64,000 nt of DNA from Spinacia oleracea (Eukaryota > Streptophyta > Magnoliopsida > Caryophyllales > Amaranthaceae), in contig NC_079490.1 in assembly GCF_020520425.1 (NCBI RefSeq), positions 40,990,723-41,054,722 of the forward strand. The letters are read 5' to 3'. Below, piece after piece: positions 56,590-64,000 of the stretch (positions are counted from its first letter, which is position 1; every line of letters begins with the position of its first letter). The notes below the pieces were generated by a model. That model saw only the letters and a program-made list of their open reading frames with translations. It did no database searches and had not been told where the DNA came from. The position numbers and the translations under genes are program-made.

Positions 56590-56872
56590 GTATAAGAATT
56601 TGCTCTTTCTCCAAACTCTTCAGCTCCGAGGATCTGTATAAGAACTTGTTTTTTCTCCAAATTCTTCAAATCCGAAGATCTGTATAAGAATTTTCTTTTT
56701 CTCCAAATTCTTCAAATCCGAAGATCTGTGTAAGAACTTGCTTTTTTATCCAAATTCTTCAAATCCGATGATCTGTATAAGAACTTGCTTTTTTATCCAA
56801 ATTCTTCAAATCTGATGATCTGTATAAGAACTTGCTTTTTCTCCAAATTTTTCAAATCCGAAGATATGTAAA
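56590..56872. repeat. Tandem repeat, about 46 bp x 6
   Basis: Units of AAGAACTTGCTTTTTCTCC followed by AAATTCTTCAAATCCGAAG and ATCTGTAT, with small substitutions. Not coding. Confidence 0.9.
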
Positions 56873-58771
56873 AAGGAAACCATTAACTTTGACAAAATTA
56901 CACAATGAAAACAGAATTACACAAGATTACACAAAATTACACAATGAACAACAACTATATCATACTCGCATTAAAACTCTACCCTTTGTACACGGCTGGA
57001 GATTGAAGAACGCGGATAACCTTGCTGCGCCCCCGAAAACCTTGATGTTCCGCCGAGAACATTGTCGCGCTGTTACAATCCAGGTTAATCTTATACATGA
57101 ATTTGACTCCTTGAATTTGTTGTTTCTTATGTAAACAAAAAATAAAATCCAAATATATTTTCTTATTAATTGCTTTGCTCCTACACAATTGTACCTATTA
57201 TCAATTGTTATGTTTCAAAATTAAACTTTGTACAGATTTTAGTTGGAACTTGCTTTATCATCAGATTGATCGAATTAATTAAAGTTCACACACACTCCAA
57301 ATTGTGTCTCACTTGCCGCTGCGTTTTCATCAAAATATGCATGTCTATGTTTTACCTAATCCATTATAATCAAAATAAAGTTAAACCCCAACAAAGTTGG
57401 GGGAAATTAACATTATTACATGTTGAATTAAAATTAAAATAAAACTAAAGCAAAAAAGAGAGGAGATCAGCAAACTCGTGCATTGTACCAACATGAGCAT
57501 GAAGACTTGAGGAGATATGGAAAGTATATAAACTAAATTAATAGTTGAGCAAGAAGAACTGAGAGTTGTTCAACAATGATAAGGCACAAATCAGCAAACC
57601 CATCAATTAGTAGCGTAAACCAAGGTAAATTGAGCATAGATTGTGAATATCGAAAGAGGAGAGATAATTGATTAGGAATCTTAGAAAGAGGAGAGAGAAT
57701 GGAGATTATCATTAATACGGAGTAATTGAGTTAGATGTCCTTTGGAATGTGTACGTATTCACTATTCAGTGCATGTTACCGTATAGTGGTGGATAATATA
57801 GTTTTTTTGTTTTGTTTTGTTTAATGACACTGACAATGTGTAAAGAATCCCACTCATACTCATCAAATTTTAGTCACCTAAATACACCATGTATATAAAT
57901 AGAAAAATATCTATATGTTATTATGTTCATTAACGTAAAGTGTGTATCTATATCAATTTTGTTTTAATGTTGTTTTGTAAAATGCCATTGCCGTCTTTTG
58001 TCTTAGGTGAATTATTTCCGAGTTCTTGATACAGTGAATTAAGTATTGATACAAGTATGCCACTTTGGTATGAGTCACGTGCAATTGTGCACGACACTTT
58101 ACAAGAGCTGATAAGTGTTTGAAATGTCGCTTCTCCGGTCAGTTTTATGCCGAATTAGAATTTTTTTTAAAAATCATATCCGACCCTACGTGAACGGTAA
58201 TACAGGAAATAGTTTTCAATTTAATGAAAATGGAGAATTAATTGTAGTTTTAACAATTTCTAGGGAAATTGTTCCATGTAACTATACATTTTGTTGAGCA
58301 AACTAATATAGATTTGGACAGATTTAACCATGATATCTAATTTTATTTATAATCAAAAATCTGGAAACGGTATTTGAAGTGAACGTCTTATAAATTCATT
58401 CACTTTTATCTTCATGCTTCGCAAACAAAATATGGAGAAATGAAAGTCCCTGCAATATTTCAAGTGAAATGGGAAGACGAATTTCATTATTTTACAACAG
58501 GATATCGACAAAATTAAAGTAACCAAAAAGTCAATTTTGCAATTTTAAAATGTTTTTAGACTACCATTGATCTAGAACTTAATTTTGGATACCTTTTTAG
58601 TTTCTTACTTCGGGTTTTATATTTTGTTTAAGACATATACAATATTTAGAAACATGTTGGTATTACTACACAATAAACATTGTAGTTAACAACGTTGTTT
58701 AAGAAAACTATTATTATACTTTTTGTAAGTACCCATGCTATTATCTAAATAAGTAAAAATAAACACAAATT
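56873..58771. other. Intergenic, nothing recognised
   Basis: Short repeats of ACACAAAATTACACAA near 56900-56950. The rest is AT-rich DNA without a supported gene. Confidence 0.45.
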
Positions 58772-59068
58772 CTTATTTACAATGGGTGTACAATAAATAT
58801 TGTACACTGGAGTAAAAGTTAACTTAAAATGCTTAAAAGTTAAGCATATATATGTAAAAGTTTATCTATTTTTCAATGATAAATTTTTTCATTTTAGTAA
58901 AACTTATTTCTTCAAAATCACTAATAATGTATAAAATTAATTATTTAACCCTTTAAAATATTTATCTATCAATTTTTTTTTTACTAATATAAAAGTTAAT
59001 CAAAACTAGGCTAAAGTTACAAAAGAAAGGGTTAAAGTTATCTTGGTGTACAATAAATTTATTGTACA
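58772..59068. mobile_element. MITE-like element with palindromic ends
   Basis: Both ends carry a self-complementary GGTGTACAATAAAT(A/T)TATTGTACAC-type sequence (58772-58796 and 59043-59067), then in inverted orientation (A)AGTTAAC-like sequence. No ORF. A partial copy lies at 55912. Confidence 0.6.
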
Positions 59069-60105
59069 CCTTGTGCGCACAAGACCTTTTGAAAAATAAA
59101 TTGAACAGAACAAGATCTAAATACACATGAATAGTTAATAAAGGTGATTGAGATTAGATTCTTCATTAACAAATGGTTTAAGGACAATTTAATGGATTTT
59201 ATTAAGTGACTTGACCCATCCCGAAATTCTCAATAAACCCCAACTGCCGTTTTATCCTTCCCACTTTTCATAGTGCTCCCCTCTACTCTCTCCTTCCACA
59301 AAAGGTAATTTCCGCGCTCATTTCTGGTTGAATTCTGTTGTTAATTTCCCTATGTTTCTTTTATCTTTGCTGAAAACCTTTGTAATTATGCATGTATGCA
59401 TGTATGGTTGATAAATTTCTGATTATGTTTTCGAATTTGTTATTTGTGTACTTTTGACTAAAATTAGTTAAGAAGAGTATGAATTTATGCACTCTTAGAC
59501 TATATCTGGGTTTTGGTTGTCCATTAAACTAATAAAACCCCATTTAATAGAGAAGTGTTGTGTATTTAGAGAGAGAAAGCGGGAGGCGAAAAGCAGGGTA
59601 CATGGTATAACCCTCTTTATTTGATTGAGTTTCTTTTATACAAATTGAGCAAATACCCAATTCAAATCTCCTAAGAATACCCCTACCCACAAAAATTTGA
59701 TACATTTGTTGTTGAGTTTGATGAGAATTTAGCTTGAATATTTATTTGTAATTGAAGATTAGTTGGTATAACAGTGAGGTTTTGTTCTCTGAAATTAATC
59801 AAATTTGAGATTAGTTAGTGTATAGAGGAATGGTATTGTAGTACTAAGACGATTTCTGAGTATGGGATAAAATGAGCTAGACTTTTCATGCTTAAGTTTG
59901 AACTTCAATTTAGTGTATTTTGTTGTTTGAATTGACAGCATGAAATTGATTGGGTAATTTGGGTAGCATTTGGGCTTTAATGTTGTGTTCCGTTGTTGTG
60001 TGTGATTTCATGCAGCAGTGAGTGATAAAAGTTCCAATGCTTGGTTGTTCGGGTTAATACGAAGATAACTTCTTTGTGAGTTCTTGGACTATAGAGTTCG
60101 TGATC
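59069..60105 (+). promoter_or_regulatory. Promoter, 5'UTR and probable 5'UTR intron of the DUF3531 gene
   Basis: CCACAAAAG|GTAATTT (donor at 59305) and TTTCATGCAG (acceptor ending at 60015) suggest an intron of about 710 bp before the start codon. The T-rich body fits a plant intron. No clear TATA box. Confidence 0.5.
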
Positions 60106-63100
60106 ATGTCATTCACAACTTCTATGTATCATGGCGGATGCCCACTAGAACAAGCCAAGACTACAGGATGCTTAGCATCCGCTCAACTTAGTAATTTCAT
60201 ACTTTTTCCGAACCTTGTTTATTCAAATTGGAAATGCTCAAAACCTAGATTTTATCAGGCCCGAAATGGGGGCTGTAGAATCATTTTCATGGACAAAGGG
60301 TGTAGGCAACAGCTTAGGGTCCGAAGTTCAGAGAGCGGATTTGAGGCACTGGATGTTGAGGTGCAAGATGATGGGGAGCTTGATGGACCTCAAAAGAGGT
60401 TTAGGGAAAGAGGAGACGAGAAAGATTACGACCGAGACCCAGAATTTGCTGAAATTCTTGGAAGCTGCCTCGATGACCCGGATAAGGCTCAGTCCAAAGT
60501 AAGATGTTTTTCTTAAAATGGTTAATGTATATAGCTTATAGTGTATGTTATACTGGGTGAATTTAGCTGATTAATCATTGTAGGGTTAACTAGTGAACGG
60601 GAAATAGTTCTAAGTGATAATTTTCAGATGGAAGAAAGGTTGAGGAAGAAAAGGAACAAAATACTGCATACAAAAACTGGTTCCGGCTCACCCATGAAAG
60701 TCACTTTCAACAAGTAAGTTCTGGCTTCCATCTTTGAAATTCGTGGCATCTGCTTATTAGTGACTGTTGGTGTTTTTTGAAGTGTATTATCTACACACAA
60801 ATACATAGAAAGGGGAGTATCTAAAAATGAGTAAAATGTGTAATTACTAAGTCCGTAGACTGTGGAAACTATCAGATTGTAGGTGTAAGTCCGATCTGAA
60901 TGTGCTGAGTCTGCCCCTTTTTGTTTTCCCTTGATTTGAGATAATTACTGGTAATCACATAACAATATTAGCTTTAGCTTTTGGTTATTAGTTTATTTCT
61001 CCTTCCATCTTTTAAAGTTCCTCCCCTTTATCCCGTTTATCGAATTGGTGTTTCTTTTTGTTCTTCCCATTTGGAAATCTATTTCATTTATGGCAAATAA
61101 TTCTCCCTAAACTACTCTCACCCTAAAGTTCTAATTCCAACTCTATCCCACCTTTAATCCCCTAACCTACCTCACTTGCATTCTTTTTTAATACTTTCTC
61201 TCAGCTTCAATTACTGCCAAAGTACAATCTTTTGTTTTTTAAATACTTTTTATCCCCTTCAAGCAATGCAAAGTACAATGTTTTTGTTTTTAAAATAATT
61301 TCTCCCTCTTTCAATCATTGCAAGATTCATATTTTCTTAATTCCCTCCCTGATTGCAAATCTGAATATTATGGAACAGAGGGAGTAGTAATTTAGTATTG
61401 CCAATTTGCTTTTGGTTTTCTTGGATCTTTGAGTCCTTAAGATAATTCTGATCATACCTTAAAAAAGGCTGAAAGGTGCCTTCTGTTGCTATCTTGTTTT
61501 GTACGATAATGTCACTGTTTATGGAATAATAAAATGTTTTTAATTTGAGTGATTTGTTTTTGCTTCTTTTGGTGGTTTGCAGATTTGATTTCTCTAATTC
61601 ATATATATGGTTCGAGTTTTACAATCCCCCGCTGCAGAAAGATGTTTCTTTGATTTGTGATGTAAGTCACTATTCTTCAAAAATTAGGATATACTTCATA
61701 TGATGCTAAATGAATCAAATTTAATTGAACATAGGGTATAAAGTTAAAATAATATCACATACCCTTGCTGGCTTACAGGTGATCCGATCTTGGCATATAA
61801 TTGGACGTCTTGGTGGTTGCAATTCATTGAATATGCAGGTAATGCTTTTCTTCACAAGTTTGTTCTTAGATGTAGTATCGAAAATTTGGAGATAAGGTAT
61901 TGTTGAGCTTTGGCCCATATTTAGCAGATATACTTCTGCAAAAAATTGATGGTTCGGTAGTTCCTCATACTATTCTTTTCATCTATGATTGGACTACAAG
62001 TGAATGAGTGATTGTGCAACCTCTTAGTCCTATTGTTTTGGGGTGTATGTATACAAATTAGCACGATCATTTAGCTGCCTGAACTATCTGATAATGTTTA
62101 TGCTCCTGGTTATTCTATGAATTCTCTGGTTAATGAACTTATGAACATCAGACAACATTTCATTGATTCGTGCATTGGAAAGGTATCTTTTTTTTGTATA
62201 ATCAGCTCAATGCAATTAATCATCAAGTAGAAAGAAGGGGAGGAAACCAAGCCATCAAATAAATTGAATTTCTGTTGTTTCGGATTTCTTTATCTTTTGG
62301 CTGAAAGGTTTTGTTACTTGCTGAACCAGCTCAAGCCTAAAGGTCTTACCTATTTCCTTTCCTATATTTATGTATCAATATTAGCTTTTCTGGGATAAGA
62401 AGAAGTTGACAGTACCAAATCTATATGAAGATTAGATGTTTATGCTAGATTAATTTTCCATTAGACGAGGTTGGAAGAGAACTTGTGAAGAAGTGACACC
62501 ATAAAAAAGCTAATTGCACTGCTCTACCTCACCCCTTTACGAGCATCCTATTTGTACATCATTTATTTCTGAGTAAAGAAATTACGTCCTTGGATTGTCA
62601 TGTATTATCACGATTACTTTCTAAAGCAAAAGCATTCTGTGATTTGATGTAGTTATCACAATCCCCGTTCGACAAAAGACTAAGTTATGACGCTATTGAA
62701 GGAGCAAATGTTGATCCAACCACCTTTTATAACATTGGGGATCTTGAGATTCAAGACAATGTAGCAAGAATATGGTATGGAGTTCAATTTGAAATGAAAG
62801 TGATTTTTGCTTTGGTGACAATTTTTGGCTTCCAATTCACAGTTTCTTATTAACAAGTATTGGCCGTAAAAAGAAATGGTCAGGGTAACAAGTATTTTTC
62901 CCTTGATTTTGATTTTGACTTTGGTTTGGTAGTTACATAATGCAAGACAATAGTGTATGTATGGTTTGTTTCATTGCTCTTATTTATTTGATATATGATA
63001 TATGGTGTCAGGGTTGATATTGGGACGAGTGAATCACTGTTGCTAGATGTCCTATTGAATGCATTGACACAGATAAGCTCTGAGTAAGGCTGATATTTGA

Positions 63101-63289
63101 AGTTTTCAGTATGATCTTCATTGTGGTTTGTCCTCATAAATTAGGGGATATATTAACAGTTTATGCTTGGTGTTGCTCGTGTACAGTTTTGTTGGCATAA
63201 AACAAGTAGTGTTTGGTGGATCTGAATTCGAGAATTGGAAGGAAATCTTCACAGTAGAAGATCCTGGTTGTAGTGTGCACAAGATTTAA
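60106..63289 (+). CDS. DUF3531-family protein, probably plastid-targeted (seven coding exons)
   Basis: Coding exons 60106-60498, 60628-60713, 61583-61661, 61779-61838, 62653-62774, 63012-63083 and 63187-63289. All junctions have GT/AG borders and agreeing phases, giving 304 residues. The first about 55 residues are Ser/Thr/Asn-rich with few acidic residues, as in a chloroplast transit peptide. An acidic linker follows (DGELDGPQKRF, DRDPEFAEILGSCLDDP). The conserved domain contains KVTFNKFDFSNSYIWFEFYN, WHIIGRLGGCNS, NIGDLEIQDNVARIWVDIGT and FVGIKQVVFGGSEFENWK. I assign it to DUF3531 from memory (Arabidopsis At4g29400/At5g08400 type). The biochemical function is unknown to me. ATG 60106 is the first in the frame. 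Confidence 0.85.
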
Positions 63290-63780
63290 TAAGCAAAGTC
63301 AACCATATCTAGGAGGAGCTCATCATAATTCATAACAGTTGTTTGTGATGATTGATCTTACGAATTAAGAGAAGCCGGGGGGCAATAAGGCGCCTTGCAT
63401 TTGGAACTCTTGGCATGGGAGGAGTGGTGATTATTATGACAATGGAGTGGATCTTCCTTCAACCATGTTGCCTGTCATATCGTGGATCAAATTGAAAAGA
63501 GAGCTGTTTCTATGTCATCGACAACAAAGATGACGGTACACCGGGTCAGACAACAGTTACTTATAGAGTTAGAAATTTCTGTTTGTGGTATTATCCAAGC
63601 AATGAAATCAACGGTTGTTTCAAGTTTTTTAGCATAAAGGAATTGGAGTTTCCTACCATTCATTTGTTCTTATTTCTGCAAGTACACCACTAGTGGTTTT
63701 TAGAATCTCACCTGATTATTACATAAATGAAATTATTTTATCGCTTAAAACTTTAAAATTTCTGTTTTTTTAAAAAGAAA
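63290..63780 (+). other. 3' untranslated region and downstream flank of the DUF3531 gene
   Basis: No further ORF. A run with AATGAAAT-type A-rich words near 63728 may hold the polyadenylation signal. The exact end is not visible. Confidence 0.45.
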
Positions 63781-64000
63781 CTAGTTATTGGGCCCGGGCG
63801 ATGCCCCGGGTTACTACATTAATAACATTCTCATTTACTTATTTTTTTATTTTTTTTGAGGGATGCTTAAATATTAATTTTTTTGCAATGATAACATAAG
63901 ACATTTAATAGCTAAGTGGTAAAAGCTTTATTGTTTAAACTTGATGTCAGGGGTTCAAACCTTATGCAAACCCATGTTAGCAACCACGACGACTTACTTT
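63781..64000 (-). mobile_element. Probable Helitron 3' terminus, element continues beyond the window
   Basis: On the minus strand the sequence ends CCCGGGGCATCGCCCGGGCC followed by CAATAACTAG and then host T. This is a GC-rich hairpin about 10 bases before a terminal CTAG, inserted between A and T: the three Helitron end signs. The 5' TC end would lie outside the window. Confidence 0.55.
63905..64000 (+). mobile_element. tRNA-derived SINE head (truncated by the window end)
   Basis: TAGCTAAGTGG (63909-63919) fits a polymerase III A box. GGTTCAAACC (63952-63961) fits a B box, at the usual distance of about 33 bases. This is the promoter of tRNA-derived SINEs. The body and poly-A tail would be beyond 64000. 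Confidence 0.55.

Noticed and set aside
60076..60105. Extended N-terminus (SSWTIEFVI) of the DUF3531 protein
   Set aside because: The extension starts at GTG; the first ATG is 60106, which also gives a normal transit-peptide-like start.

Overview
This is nuclear DNA of a flowering plant, and most of it is transposable elements. The evidence is LTR retrotransposons with tRNA-type primer sites, plant L1-type LINEs, Mutator-like, hAT and Harbinger/Stowaway-type elements, plant introns, an alpha-expansin gene and a plastid-type DUF3531 gene. The mix of families would suit a Caryophyllales/Amaranthaceae species such as spinach, beet or quinoa, but that is a guess from recollection, not a search.

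1-22.4 kb is a nest of retroelements. A degenerate LINE ORF1 (1001-2113) is cut by a Gypsy LTR (from 2114). Next comes leader-like sequence of a minus-strand Copia element whose 5' LTR is 18034-19445. Into that leader a 10.8 kb LTR element (5473-16238, duplicated target AGTAC) has inserted. It has no recognisable protein but is full of short hairpins. Right of the Copia LTR is a dead LINE ORF2 (19446-22449).

22.5-42 kb carries two non-autonomous Mutator-like elements with perfect 10- and 9-bp target duplications. Then a young 9.1 kb Gypsy element (26271-35370) with near-identical LTRs and only a gag gene splits an old LINE 3' end. A complete Mutator-like element follows (36322-40195, perfect 10-bp duplication); it carries an intact two-exon transposase and a convergent gene for a GRF-zinc-finger membrane protein. 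Nested MITEs follow.

42-51 kb holds a solo LTR of the same Gypsy family, a hAT derivative, more nested MITEs and a Tourist-like MITE.

51-64 kb is the genic part. An expansin-A13-like gene lies on the minus strand (52393-55578), with a 2.4 kb intron containing an old tandem duplication. A seven-coding-exon DUF3531 gene lies on the plus strand (60106-63289). The window ends in a probable Helitron 3' terminus and a tRNA-derived SINE head.

The most unusual signal is that unrelated retroelements carry arrays of short hairpins. Their loops or spacers are conserved while the two stem arms change together (7740-8104; 26841-27062, repeated at 33097-33318; a diverged relative at 46003-46116).
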